Origin: a virus
DNA length: 52,291 nt
IMG/VR virus record: IMGVR_UViG_3300030106_004815
Span: 1-52,291 of that record
Strand: one strand, 5' to 3'
Part shown: piece by piece, positions 39,389 to 47,787 of the stretch
How positions within the stretch are numbered: the first letter of the stretch is position 1
Layout: each line of letters begins with the position of its first letter
Program-made: the position numbers and the translations under genes
Notes under the pieces: generated by a model
Seen by the model: the letters and a program-made list of their open reading frames with translations, nothing else
Told to the model about the DNA's origin: nothing
Databases searched by the model: none

Positions 39389-39934
39389 TTAAAACTGTTG
39401 AATGTTTATAATAAATCTAAAGTTACCGTTAGCTGATGCGTTTGCAGTGTTTGTAATTTGCAAGAAAATATTTCTCGCTGCGCCAGAAACGTTAGCTGCT
39501 GGAGATGCTGCAGGTGATGCATCACTTCCAGTTGTGTTTATTAATGTTAAGTTGTAACCAGCTCCTGCGGGAACAGTAGTTCCGCCATCAAGAATTTGAT
39601 CTGTGATTGCAGCTACTAATTGTGCTCCACCTGTTGCAGTTCCTACTTTGAAACCAATGTCACCAGATCCTGTTAAAGTTGGTGCAGAAGTACAAACAAT
39701 GTCAATAGAAGTAATGATAGAATTGTCTGGCTGAGAGAATTGTACCTCAGTTGTTCCAGCTGTTGATGCTACGATTACGTCTGCCGTTCCTTGTGCAACA
39801 AGTTTTGTACCTGTGTAAGCACCTGTTGAACTAATTGCGAATACATTTGTAAAAACACCTGTAGACGCGTTTTTCGTTGCTCCAATAAAACCGTTTTCCG
39901 ATCGTACCGGTCCCGAAAATGTTGTGTTAGCCAT
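39389..39934 (-). CDS. structural protein, decoration type
   Basis: A 181-residue protein beginning MANTTFSGPVRSENGFIGAT, the start of a protein family common after capsid genes in marine phages. It is mostly beta with Ala/Thr-rich loops and ends NFRFIINIQQF. A good AAAGGAG site precedes the ATG. It is the first gene transcribed from the promoter at 40023-40051. Probably a capsid decoration or head protein. Confidence 0.7.
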   Translation of the reverse strand: MANTTFSGPVRSENGFIGATKNASTGVFTNVFAISSTGAYTGTKLVAQGTADVIVASTAGTTEVQFSQPDNSIITSIDIVCTSAPTLTGSGDIGFKVGTATGGAQLVAAITDQILDGGTTVPAGAGYNLTLINTTGSDASPAASPAANVSGAARNIFLQITNTANASANGNFRFIINIQQF

Positions 39935-40022
39935 AATTTTCTCCTTTGTATAGCGTTAGTTATGTCGTCTCTATACCGTCTGCCTAGCCAGTCGACATAA
40001 TAATTTAATCTAGGTCGTTTTC

Positions 40023-40051
40023 ATTATACATAAAAAAAGGGGCGATGTGAA
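40023..40051 (-). promoter_or_regulatory. strong sigma70-type promoter overlapping a terminator
   Basis: On the minus strand TTCACA (40046-40051; five of six consensus bases) and TATAAT (40023-40028; perfect) are separated by exactly 17 bases. The -35 box lies in the loop of the terminator hairpin and the spacer covers its 3' arm and U-tract. It should drive the decoration-type gene at 39389, with a leader of about 80 nt. Confidence 0.75.
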
Positions 40052-40062
40052 CACCGCCCCTT
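40032..40062 (-). terminator. Rho-independent terminator after the major capsid gene
   Basis: In minus-strand RNA the stem AAGGGGCG / CGCCCCUU with a 10-nt loop is followed at once by a run of uridines. It lies about 25 nt after the stop codon of the capsid gene. It is the clearest intrinsic terminator in the window and should separate capsid transcription from the genes to the left. Confidence 0.85.
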
Positions 40063-40087
40063 AAATTTGTAATACTGTTATTTAGTA

Positions 40088-41005
40088 TTAAGCTGTTGGT
40101 AATTTACCATTACCAAAGATAGCTCTTGGATCAGAAAATCCAAATGAGTATCTTTCTCTAGCTTTAAATCTAACGTTTCCAGTATCGAAGTCACCTTCCA
40201 TTGCTGTTTTGATTGGTGATCTAACAAACATTTTCATGCCGTTAGGTACATCAGTCAATAAGAAGAATGAGTCACTGTCAGTTAAAAAGTTATTAACTCT
40301 GTAACCTTGAGGTACCATTCCCATTGAAACAATAGCGTTGATGTCGTTATCTGCTGTTCCTACTCTTTGAGGAGTTTTCATCAATCTGTCAGCTGTAAAT
40401 TGTAATTCTTTTGGAATTATCATTTTTACACCTTGAGCAGCGATTTTTAAACCTCTTTCATCAACGAAAGATTGGATGTCGATTAAAGACTGTTCCAAAG
40501 ATGTTTCGTTAAGGTCAGCAGCAGTGCTTAAAACGTTTGAGAAAACGCCACCAGTAGATAATGGGTGTGAAGCATTGATTAATGATACTCCATCTCCACC
40601 AGTTACTGTTGTTACTTGTGCGTTGTTCAATACGTTTGCAGCTTTCACTTGCTTCGTGTTAGCCATAGATCTTGCTAATGCTCTAGTGTATCTAGCAGCA
40701 AGTCTATCGTAAAGGTTATCTTCGATTGCTTCTTCAGTAATTGCGAAAGCTAATGCGACTGTTTCGTGATTGTATCTAGCAGTGAAAGTTTCATTTGCTT
40801 GATCAAAAACTACGCCAGCACCTTCTTGCTTAACTGGTGCTCCAGCGAATCCAGCCAACATTACTTCTTCTTCAAAAGCTCTGTCAGATGTTTCTGTAGT
40901 ATAAATCTCAGCGTGCTGATTTTCATACCTTTTGTATTCCAGGCCGAATAGTGCATTCAATCCTGGCTCTAGTTCTTTTACTAGTTGCGAACGTGATATT
41001 GCCAT
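40088..41005 (-). CDS. major capsid protein
   Basis: A 305-residue protein. The order of elements suits a phage capsid protein: a helical N-terminus (SRSQLVKELEPGLNALFG), a beta-rich middle (YNHETVALAFAITEEAI), a LARSMANTKQVKAANVL helix and a C-terminus with a SPIKTAMEGDFDTGNVRF strand. The pattern resembles capsid proteins of the Mu gpT-like type, with an HK97 fold. There is no separate N-terminal delta domain, in agreement with a separate scaffold gene at 42137. It is followed by a strong terminator. Confidence 0.85.
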   Translation of the reverse strand: MAISRSQLVKELEPGLNALFGLEYKRYENQHAEIYTTETSDRAFEEEVMLAGFAGAPVKQEGAGVVFDQANETFTARYNHETVALAFAITEEAIEDNLYDRLAARYTRALARSMANTKQVKAANVLNNAQVTTVTGGDGVSLINASHPLSTGGVFSNVLSTAADLNETSLEQSLIDIQSFVDERGLKIAAQGVKMIIPKELQFTADRLMKTPQRVGTADNDINAIVSMGMVPQGYRVNNFLTDSDSFFLLTDVPNGMKMFVRSPIKTAMEGDFDTGNVRFKARERYSFGFSDPRAIFGNGKLPTA

Positions 41006-41017
41006 AATTTTATACTC

Positions 41018-41608
41018 CTATATGCCTGTTCTGCTTCTGTATTGGTGATGATTAATTCTTACCAATATATTAGCGTTGCTCGTTGCGGTATCTGAGTTAT
41101 CAGGGTCCTGACAAATATCAATTGCTTGAAGCACGAATGATACTGTAGTACCTGAGTTACTTACATCTAATTGAGCTTTAGATATACCTGTTTGTGTTAC
41201 ACCTGTTGTGTTCGTAACAGCGTAGTTTCTAAAAAGATCTGCTCTTGTAAAAGCTTCATCAGCGTTTGCCAAGAAGACCGCGTCTGGGTCATCCACTACA
41301 AAAGCTGTTATATCACTTGCAACAACACTACCTGGGTAGTAATTTTTGTAAGTTGGCTTTTGAGTAGTTGGATCTGTATAAAACACACCGTTAAAAACGC
41401 CCACTGCAGCTGTCGATAAACCAGCTGAGTTGTTGGTATTGTTGTATTTCTCAACATTACCAGCTGTAGTCACAATTACCAAGTCGCCTTGGTAAATTGC
41501 ATGTCCCATATTACTAGCTATCGTGTATCTGTTTTGGGCACCAACCAATGGTGTACCGTCTAGTTTTCTGTACGGTCTTAGACCGAACTTCTCTTGTACG
41601 TTTGCCAT
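41018..41608 (-). CDS. capsid-associated structural protein
   Basis: A 196-residue, beta-rich protein (MANVQEKFGLRPYRKLDGTP, IYQGDLVIVTTAGNV) of a type that regularly accompanies capsid genes in marine phages. It may be a decoration or head fibre protein. It lies 12 bases from the capsid gene in the same operon. The 61-nt gap to the next upstream gene has no clear terminator. Confidence 0.7.
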   Translation of the reverse strand: MANVQEKFGLRPYRKLDGTPLVGAQNRYTIASNMGHAIYQGDLVIVTTAGNVEKYNNTNNSAGLSTAAVGVFNGVFYTDPTTQKPTYKNYYPGSVVASDITAFVVDDPDAVFLANADEAFTRADLFRNYAVTNTTGVTQTGISKAQLDVSNSGTTVSFVLQAIDICQDPDNSDTATSNANILVRINHHQYRSRTGI

Positions 41609-41669
41609 AGTTTAGTTTCCTTATATTTTAACGTTTTATCTTAAAGACCCGATAGCAATTGCAAAAAAA

Positions 41670-42137
41670 TTATTTCTTGCGACTACCACCAAAGGTCACT
41701 TTAGACTGCCTCTCAATATTGATTGGCATGTCTGGATGTTGTTCCTTCATGAGATCTTGATCAATCGCGTCAGCTCTATCTTGAGTTATCTTTCTAAAAT
41801 AGGCTTCTCGCGCTTGTAGGATCTCCAAAGGGATTCTCCCCAACACAAGGCCTCCAATTCCGATTAACCCCTGATGTTTACCTTCAGAAATTGTTGGATA
41901 ATCATTTTTGCCTAACTCACTTACGATCGTATCGGCTCTAACAAATTCCCAACCCTCTCTTAGTTTTCTAGATACGTTAGACGTATCTTCGAAACCTTGC
42001 ACTGATGTTCTTATCCATCTATGTGCAAAACCTTTCGGTGCAGGTGGCGCATCCAAACTGGATGATGGAGCCCAATCTAGTTTTCTCTCGGTTTTTTTCC
42101 GAGTATCGGACTCGCGTGAAGTTCTTATCTTTTCCAT
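41670..42137 (-). CDS. conserved structural-region protein
   Basis: A 155-residue protein with a Lys/Arg/Ser-rich N-terminus and a recognisable marine phage core: GFAHRWIRTSVQGFEDTSN, then KLREGWEFVRAD, GIGGLVLGRIPLEILQAREA. It shares a one-base TAATG-type junction with the scaffold gene. It presumably takes part in head assembly. No named family. Confidence 0.7.
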   Translation of the reverse strand: MEKIRTSRESDTRKKTERKLDWAPSSSLDAPPAPKGFAHRWIRTSVQGFEDTSNVSRKLREGWEFVRADTIVSELGKNDYPTISEGKHQGLIGIGGLVLGRIPLEILQAREAYFRKITQDRADAIDQDLMKEQHPDMPINIERQSKVTFGGSRKK

Positions 42138-43147
42138 TAGTTTCCTCCCTTCACGAATTTTGCGTATTCCTCTAGTGGCACCCCTAATTTCTTAGCGATT
42201 ACTACCTGTGACTTGGTGAGTTTCACAGACTTGCGTCCTCCTTGTCTTCGACTTACCCCAGCAACATTTTGGACGGGTTGCTTCGTAACAGGCTCTTTAT
42301 CAGTCGAATCCTGGGCAAACTTTTGAGGGAAATACTCCTTCATTCGTTTGTTAATGTTATTATAATACTCATCACTCTCTGTAGCAATACCCTGCCCTGC
42401 AAGTTCTTCGTGGATGGCCATAGCAGCGTTAGTCATAACCCTGTCTGTGCCAAACCATTCGTTTTTTGAAGCCCATTGCTGTGCTTTTTCACTTACTTGA
42501 ACAGGTTGTTCACCGGAACCTTGCTCGTCTTGTGATGATTTTTTTTCTTCTTCTGCTTCTTTTTTCTTACTCTCTCTGTCTTGTAATGTTAAATTAACCT
42601 TTTCGTTTTCAACAGCTAACTTAGTCATTTGAGAGTTTATTTCAGCTATCTTCTCAGCATCTTGCGCGTTAATTGCTTCTTTAAGAGAATTTTTTAATTT
42701 CCCTTGTTCAGATTCAACTCTAGCTTGGATTTCCTTAAGATAGTTGTTATCAGTTTCGTTAAGTTTGGTCTCAACGTTTTGATATTTCTTTTTTAGTCCT
42801 TTAGCATAGTTCAAAGCAGCCTTTTCTCTTCTCTCTGCTTCTTTAGCTTGAAAAACTAATTCGTTGATTCTTTTTTGATAACTTGATTGTTTTTCTTTTA
42901 AATTATCAGGTTTAGTTTCAACTTTATTTTCCTCTACTTCAACTTCAGTTGTAGGCTCTTCCTTTTTTTCTTCAGGCTCAGCTTCAACTTTTTTGTCTTG
43001 TATTGGATCTGTGTAACCTAAATCAACATCCTCTTTTTTAGCAAATGCTTCATCAGGTTCTTTTGGTTGTTCAACACTAATGGATTCCTCATTTACGCCA
43101 TCAGTATCTAACTCAACCTCTTGTTGAGTGTTTTGCTCTTCTGCCAT
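42137..43147 (-). CDS. scaffolding protein
   Basis: A 336-residue, highly charged protein. The first 110 residues are Glu/Lys/Pro-rich and probably disordered, followed by a long coiled coil (about 115-225, YQKRINELVFQAKEAERREK) and a C-terminus with a basic helix (RKSVKLTKSQVVIAKKLGV). This is the profile of a phage scaffold, whose basic C-terminus binds capsid. It lies between the co-chaperonin gene and the capsid genes. It has a good AGGAGG site. Confidence 0.85.
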   Translation of the reverse strand: MAEEQNTQQEVELDTDGVNEESISVEQPKEPDEAFAKKEDVDLGYTDPIQDKKVEAEPEEKKEEPTTEVEVEENKVETKPDNLKEKQSSYQKRINELVFQAKEAERREKAALNYAKGLKKKYQNVETKLNETDNNYLKEIQARVESEQGKLKNSLKEAINAQDAEKIAEINSQMTKLAVENEKVNLTLQDRESKKKEAEEEKKSSQDEQGSGEQPVQVSEKAQQWASKNEWFGTDRVMTNAAMAIHEELAGQGIATESDEYYNNINKRMKEYFPQKFAQDSTDKEPVTKQPVQNVAGVSRRQGGRKSVKLTKSQVVIAKKLGVPLEEYAKFVKGGN

Positions 43148-43155
43148 TTTACCTC

Positions 43156-43602
43156 CTAGTAATGGTGCAAAATATCAGCAGGATTAGATATGGTAGCGAT
43201 GATTTCATCATCGTTTAAGATCCGCACTTCTCCTCCGTCTATTTTGAATCGAGAGCCTGCGTATCTTCCGAAGATAACCCAATCTTTTTCGTTACACCAT
43301 TTGCCAATAGGAAATTTTTCTTTGTCTCTATAACAAAGATTTCCTTGTTTAAGCACAAGGCCAACAACAGTTGTTAACTGAATTGTTTCTTGGGTTTGTT
43401 CACTAAGATATAAACCACCTTTAGTCTTTTTAGGACCTGAATACGGAAGAATTAACATTCTATAACCCGTAGGCGTTGGTAATCTATCTAATAATGATTT
43501 GTCGATTGACTTTTCGTCTAAGACTTTTTTGACTTCAGCTTCTTCTTTGTAAGCTTTTTTCAATGTCTCAGTCCGTTTCGGTTGCTCCGTGGACTCTGTC
43601 AT
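43156..43602 (-). CDS. GroES-like co-chaperonin
   Basis: A 148-residue protein whose first 40 residues are a charged extension. The Cpn10 fold begins at LPTPTGYRMLILPY (41-54), has a mobile loop with GGLYL (62-66), equivalent to the GroEL-contacting GGI(V/L)L of GroES, and continues VIFGRYAGSRFKIDGGE. It should cap host GroEL during folding of capsid protein, as T4 gp31 does. It is between scaffold and a small coiled-coil gene. It is longer than bacterial GroES (97 residues) by the N-terminal extension. Confidence 0.88.
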   Translation of the reverse strand: MTESTEQPKRTETLKKAYKEEAEVKKVLDEKSIDKSLLDRLPTPTGYRMLILPYSGPKKTKGGLYLSEQTQETIQLTTVVGLVLKQGNLCYRDKEKFPIGKWCNEKDWVIFGRYAGSRFKIDGGEVRILNDDEIIATISNPADILHHY

Positions 43603-43603
43603 T

Positions 43604-43792
43604 TTATTGCTCCTGTTTTTTTAACAAGTCTTTTATGTCTTGTTGCAAGTCATCTAATGACTTGATTTGTCCTCTAATATAGTAAAGGTCGTTAGTGTTG
43701 TCAACATCACGCACTAAAGTTTCTTTCAAACGTTCCTTACGTCTGTGTATCAAAGTTTTTATTACATCATTAGATGCAGTATCAATCGCCAT
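43604..43792 (-). CDS. small coiled-coil protein
   Basis: A 62-residue, helical, charged protein (LIHRRKERLKETLVRDVDN, YIRGQIKSLDDLQQDIKDLL) with heptad pattern. It lies two bases from the GroES-like gene and overlaps the methyltransferase gene by 11 nt. This type recurs next to portal and chaperonin genes in marine phages. It may help head assembly; function unknown. Confidence 0.65.
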   Translation of the reverse strand: MAIDTASNDVIKTLIHRRKERLKETLVRDVDNTNDLYYIRGQIKSLDDLQQDIKDLLKKQEQ

Positions 43793-44360
43793 TTTTCTCC
43801 ATGAGTAATTTTAATCTTCCTGATTCTACAACTTCAAATCCAAACTCCTTCATGGCCTCTTGTATCATTGACATCTTATAAGTAATCCAATCATCAAAAA
43901 CAATTCTACATCTTGGTGCAGCCTTGTTTGCAAACCAAACAGCTTCTGTTAACACATCTCTTGTTGTATGTGGCCCATCTAACATAACAAAGGCAAATTT
44001 AGACTCATTATAATGAGGATGTTTCATAAACTCTGTGTCTGTCATGTTGTGAAAACGAAATTTTCCTGAATTTAAATACCATTTAAAATCTTGCAACATG
44101 GTATCTCTCATACTGTCTGGATAAGTTGGGGAGATTCCGTCTTTATGCTTTATGCCACTGTTTTTATCAAAGTGCTCATATTCTCTATCTCCATATGGAT
44201 CTACTCCTACATGTAAAAAATTATTTTTTACACTATCCATTATAATTTTTGAACTGTAGCCTTGTCTTACCCCTATCTCGCAAGAATAGTATCCCTGACA
44301 ATCAAAATCTTTAGTCCATTTTCTGAATAAATCGTATTCTTCTGAATCTCCTTCGATCAT
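43782..44360 (-). CDS. class I SAM-dependent methyltransferase-like protein
   Basis: A 192-residue protein with a Rossmann-type SAM-binding start: SCEIGVRQGYSS (motif I, E-x-G-x-x-x-G), then FLHVGVDPYG (motif II), FAFVMLDGPHTTRD (motif IV) and IVFDDWITY. This resembles the Methyltransf_24 type. Phage members often act on sugars or small molecules, so a role with the two glycosyltransferases is possible. It has no ribosome-binding site. It starts 36 bases after the holin-like gene ends. Confidence 0.8.
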   Translation of the reverse strand: MIEGDSEEYDLFRKWTKDFDCQGYYSCEIGVRQGYSSKIIMDSVKNNFLHVGVDPYGDREYEHFDKNSGIKHKDGISPTYPDSMRDTMLQDFKWYLNSGKFRFHNMTDTEFMKHPHYNESKFAFVMLDGPHTTRDVLTEAVWFANKAAPRCRIVFDDWITYKMSMIQEAMKEFGFEVVESGRLKLLMEKNGD

Positions 44361-44396
44361 AAGAAGTGTTTAACATTTTATAGACTCAAAGCAAGT

Positions 44397-44789
44397 TTAT
44401 TTTTTACCTTGTCCGCCTCTAAATATCTGAGTTCCTTTAATACCAAAAATAGAAGCCACTACTAAAATCCATAAATTAGTGAACCATTTCGGAAGGTCTT
44501 GAAAATATTCAAAAAACAGTTTTACCTTCTCCATAGCTGTTGGATCGTCTGACATTACTGCCCACATTAACACAATGATGGGCGCAGAAATAATGACGAG
44601 TACAAATTCGTCCTTATAGTCGTTTTGGCGGGCTTCTAAAAGTTTGCCCTGGTAAGATTCTTCTCCTCGGGCCATCTTCTCTGCATGCATAAGTTGTGCA
44701 TCGGACATTGCCATCTTAGTTTTTTGTTTATTTGAATATATTTTAGCTCCTGCTTGTAATGCAATCTTTGCTAAACTGAACCATGCCAT
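44397..44789 (-). CDS. putative holin-like membrane protein
   Basis: A 130-residue protein: an N-terminal helix (LAKIALQAGAKIY), a charged region (MHAEKMARGEESYQ), then two transmembrane segments (about 64-82 and 105-122). The layout and sequence resemble the phage/GTA three-TM holin type. It lies in the packaging region, away from the M15 endolysin, so another membrane role is possible. Its start overlaps the homing endonuclease gene by 19 nt. Confidence 0.6.
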   Translation of the reverse strand: MAWFSLAKIALQAGAKIYSNKQKTKMAMSDAQLMHAEKMARGEESYQGKLLEARQNDYKDEFVLVIISAPIIVLMWAVMSDDPTAMEKVKLFFEYFQDLPKWFTNLWILVVASIFGIKGTQIFRGGQGKK

Positions 44790-45265
44790 TTTAATACTCC
44801 ATTTAACTTTTTATACTTCTCTCTTGCGTTAGCATCATTACAATAAGCTTTTAAAACTTCTGTAATTTTGTTTTTTCTTCTGTCACATAGATAATTATAT
44901 ATTTTGAAGTAAATATCAACTGCACCCTTACCTCGTATTCGCCATCTCCAACAATTTTTGTGGTGTTTTTTTCTTGGCTTGATGAAAACTACAGTTCCCT
45001 TACCAAAAAATTGATGAATTTTATCAATTACATCTTTATCTGTCATTTCTACTGATATAGATGGTGTAGAATAATCTTTTTTAGTTTTTTCGTAAGATAT
45101 ACAGCCTTCTCCATCAATAATTCCAGCAAAATATGCTTCTTGATTACTTTTTTGTTGCTCTTTTCTTAAGGGAAACTTTAATACCTTGAGGGTTTGGTCC
45201 TCGTTTAGGTGGTGGTCCGTATTTTTTTCCTCCACTAAGCCCCCTTTGTTTTCTTCTGGACACAT
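44771..45265 (-). CDS. LAGLIDADG homing endonuclease
   Basis: A 164-residue protein. The single LAGLIDADG motif is YFAGIIDGEG (45-54), with the acidic residue that binds Mg2+; later strands (TPSISVEMTD) and a basic region (CWRWRIRGKGAV) complete the fold. With one motif it should act as a dimer, cutting a long recognition site and spreading by double-strand break repair. Its first 40 codons overlap a conserved 39-residue gene in another frame. It is free-standing, not in an intron or intein. Confidence 0.9.
   Translation of the reverse strand: MCPEENKGGLVEEKNTDHHLNEDQTLKVLKFPLRKEQQKSNQEAYFAGIIDGEGCISYEKTKKDYSTPSISVEMTDKDVIDKIHQFFGKGTVVFIKPRKKHHKNCWRWRIRGKGAVDIYFKIYNYLCDRRKNKITEVLKAYCNDANAREKYKKLNGVLKWHGSV
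45144..45263 (-). CDS. small basic marine phage protein (GTG start)
   Basis: A 39-residue frame, beginning at GTG 45263 as (M)SRRKQRGLSGGKKYGPPPKR. The core SGGKKYGPPPKRGPNPQG is a pattern I know from short proteins next to portal genes in marine phages, so this frame is the ancestral gene. AAAGGA lies six bases before GTG but only four before the endonuclease ATG at 45265. Its last bases are close to the endonuclease active-site motif in the overlapping frame. Function unknown. Confidence 0.7.
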   Translation of the reverse strand: MSRRKQRGLSGGKKYGPPPKRGPNPQGIKVSLKKRATKK

Positions 45266-45463
45266 TTAATCCTTTAAATCTGGAAATTCTTTTAATTCTC
45301 TGTTCACTGTCTTAGCAGCTTCTTTGTGAGCTGACGATGAGCTTAAACCTGCAGCTCTATTTTCATCATACTCTTTTTTGAGTAGTTTATTAAATTTTTT
45401 TGTGGCACCTTTTACTATTGGATCACCTAATTTAAATGCAACTCCTAAAAATCTTATAACCAT
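45266..45463 (-). CDS. hypothetical small protein
   Basis: A 65-residue protein (MVIRFLGVAFKLGDPIVKGA, KKFNKLLKKEYDENRAAG). It is helical and Lys-rich and lies between the portal gene (one-base TAATG junction) and the homing endonuclease region (stop next to the ATG). Possibly a virion or assembly protein. Similar short genes occur in related positions in marine phages. Confidence 0.65.
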   Translation of the reverse strand: MVIRFLGVAFKLGDPIVKGATKKFNKLLKKEYDENRAAGLSSSSAHKEAAKTVNRELKEFPDLKD

Positions 45464-47787
45464 TATTTTTCTAGTTTCCTTTCTGCTATATCTAGTCTCT
45501 TATCAGATGCTTCATCTTGTTGTTGAAGTCTATCATATTGAAAACCTAGCTTATCTGCTTCTCTTTGGTTCTCTTGTTCTTGTTTGTATCTAGTTTCTTC
45601 TGCTTTTCTTTGCATATCCATTGCTCTTAAATCAATTTCTTGTTGTTTAATTCTTACAAGAGGGTCTTGTTTAGCCATGTTAGCTTGATTTTCACTTCTA
45701 ACCAACTCAGTAGTTATCTCTGCAACTGCTGTAGCTACTGCGTTATCGAATGCAATTTGATAAGATTGAGGATCATCCTGTTGTAAAGCCATCATATTTT
45801 GATCCTGCATCATTTGTTCAGTAACTTCTTTTCTCGCTTTATAAGAAATGTGATCTGAAATATGGGATTGTAACAAAGCATAGACTTGAGGATTAATTTG
45901 AACCATTCTAGATGCCATAAAAGCTGAGTGTGCAGCTATATGTGCATCATGATCTTGAAATTCAAACGCTACTAATAGTTTCATTTGCAATGCTCTTGCG
46001 TTTTCTTTAGCAGGATCCATTGGTGTAGGTTGTTTTGGTGCAGGTTTTAGTAAAGTTTCGATTTGTTTTGTACCGAGTGCTTCATAAACTCTTCTATAAG
46101 CTTCATGTATGTTGTGTAATTGTGGATTTGAAGTAGCAATTTGTAATTGTGTTTGTGCTAAAGTTACTCTTTGTGCCATAGACATAATATTTGGATCAGC
46201 AACAGGTAAAACATCTATTCTTTGATCAAAATCTGCAGCCTTAATTTGTCTTGGTCCACCAAATACATCATAAGGATATTCAGGTGGTAAGTATTCTGAA
46301 CAAATTCTTGCTAAAATTTTAAATTCAAGTCTCATTGCGTAGTAACAACGCTTATGAACACCACTCATCACTCTAGAACCACGTTCTAAAAGAGCAATAG
46401 TTGTGCCCACAGCCCTGTTCTGCGTGTCATTACCCACTGCCGTATCGGTTATAGCAGCAAATTTTTGACCCGCTTGCACTACAAAACCAAGTAAATTAAA
46501 TAATGTTGTACTTGGTTCAGAGAAAGGTAAATTAAAAAACTGATCTCTTATGTTTCCGCCTGGTGCATCAACATCTCTAAACTCTCCAGGTTGTATTGGT
46601 TGGTCATCATCTCTAACTCTTATGCCTCTTGATTTAAATCCTGCTGGTAAATTTTTTAAAGTACCAGCATCAATCAATTGTCTTAAAGCTACGGTCGCAG
46701 CTCTCGATAAACCTCCGATTGTGTGAATTAATCCAAAGCCATAAAATCCAAGACCAGGTAAAAATTTAAAGTGTACAAAATATTCTATTCTAGTGTAGTT
46801 AGGATCATCTACTCTGTAGTTTCTATATATAGATAAAACTTCGCTTGAACTTTCGTCTATAGTTACGATGTATGGAATCTTGATTGCTTTTTTAGTTCTG
46901 TTATCAAAGTTCTCATAATCATCTAGGTTTAATTCAACGTGCATTTCAAGAACGGTGTGAATATAGTCTGTAAACCCTGGCTTAACTCCATCAAGGTTAT
47001 CAATTTTTTGTTGTAAATCTGACTCTTCTGTATTAGGTTTTGGTAAATCTATATCTCTATAAAATCCTGCTGCCATTTTTTTATTTAATTCGTTTTCACC
47101 CATTTTAATGACGTGAGTAATTCTTCCTGCATCTTTTAAATCTGAAGCATAATAAGGAACAACTAAATCTTCTGCTGGTACAAACTTTGATACAGGTCTT
47201 TTTAAAAATTCATCATAATAAACTTTTTTAAATGTAGAACCTGATAGAGGAAGATAATAAAGCATTTGATCCATATCTGTAGTGTAGTCTTCCATCTTTT
47301 CCATAAGAAGATAATTCATATATTCTTTTACCCGATCAGCTTGTTGTTCGGTGCCCGGTGTACGGATACCTAGAACCTGTGTTCTGACTGGACCATCACT
47401 TGGTAATAATTCTTTGTAGGCAGATGCTTGGAAAGTCGTAGCACTTTCACTTAACAACGGATGGGTGACACCGGAAGCTCCTTTGAAAGGTCTTGTCTGC
47501 TCGTTATATTTAACACCAAGAAGATCTAACCCTTTTGTGTATCCATCTTCCCATTCTTTTCTAGATTCTTTGTCTTTTTTGTATTCTGTAATTAACTCCA
47601 TGCCTAAACGCTTAAGAGTTCTCTCATCCATATCTTCAGCTAGATTGGCATTGAAATCATCATTGACTTCTTCTTCAACTGGCTCTTCTGCTTCAACGCT
47701 TACATTTACTTCTTCAACGCCAGGAGATACTTCATCAACTATCTCTTCTACTTTTTCTGTGATTTCGTTATTTTTCTCAACTGCCAT
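45463..47787 (-). CDS. portal protein
   Basis: A 774-residue portal. After an acidic tail (about 1-60) come an ITEYKKDKESRKEWEDGY helix, a GASGVTHPLLSESATTFQA motif and a central region (LPLSGSTFKKVYYD, FKGVA-type loops), as in P22-like portals. The C-terminal 180 residues are Gln/Lys/Glu-rich helix (DLRAMDMQRKAEETRYKQEQ), a barrel or coiled-coil part of long portals. It forms the ring through which DNA enters the capsid. It overlaps the polyvalent-like gene by 11 nt. Confidence 0.9.
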   Translation of the reverse strand: MAVEKNNEITEKVEEIVDEVSPGVEEVNVSVEAEEPVEEEVNDDFNANLAEDMDERTLKRLGMELITEYKKDKESRKEWEDGYTKGLDLLGVKYNEQTRPFKGASGVTHPLLSESATTFQASAYKELLPSDGPVRTQVLGIRTPGTEQQADRVKEYMNYLLMEKMEDYTTDMDQMLYYLPLSGSTFKKVYYDEFLKRPVSKFVPAEDLVVPYYASDLKDAGRITHVIKMGENELNKKMAAGFYRDIDLPKPNTEESDLQQKIDNLDGVKPGFTDYIHTVLEMHVELNLDDYENFDNRTKKAIKIPYIVTIDESSSEVLSIYRNYRVDDPNYTRIEYFVHFKFLPGLGFYGFGLIHTIGGLSRAATVALRQLIDAGTLKNLPAGFKSRGIRVRDDDQPIQPGEFRDVDAPGGNIRDQFFNLPFSEPSTTLFNLLGFVVQAGQKFAAITDTAVGNDTQNRAVGTTIALLERGSRVMSGVHKRCYYAMRLEFKILARICSEYLPPEYPYDVFGGPRQIKAADFDQRIDVLPVADPNIMSMAQRVTLAQTQLQIATSNPQLHNIHEAYRRVYEALGTKQIETLLKPAPKQPTPMDPAKENARALQMKLLVAFEFQDHDAHIAAHSAFMASRMVQINPQVYALLQSHISDHISYKARKEVTEQMMQDQNMMALQQDDPQSYQIAFDNAVATAVAEITTELVRSENQANMAKQDPLVRIKQQEIDLRAMDMQRKAEETRYKQEQENQREADKLGFQYDRLQQQDEASDKRLDIAERKLEK

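Noticed and set aside
45147-45153. A AAA AAG slippery heptamer immediately before the stop of the 39-residue gene
   Set aside because: A -1 shift here would not enter the endonuclease frame, which is +1 relative to the small gene. No stimulatory hairpin was seen, so a frameshift fusion is not supported.
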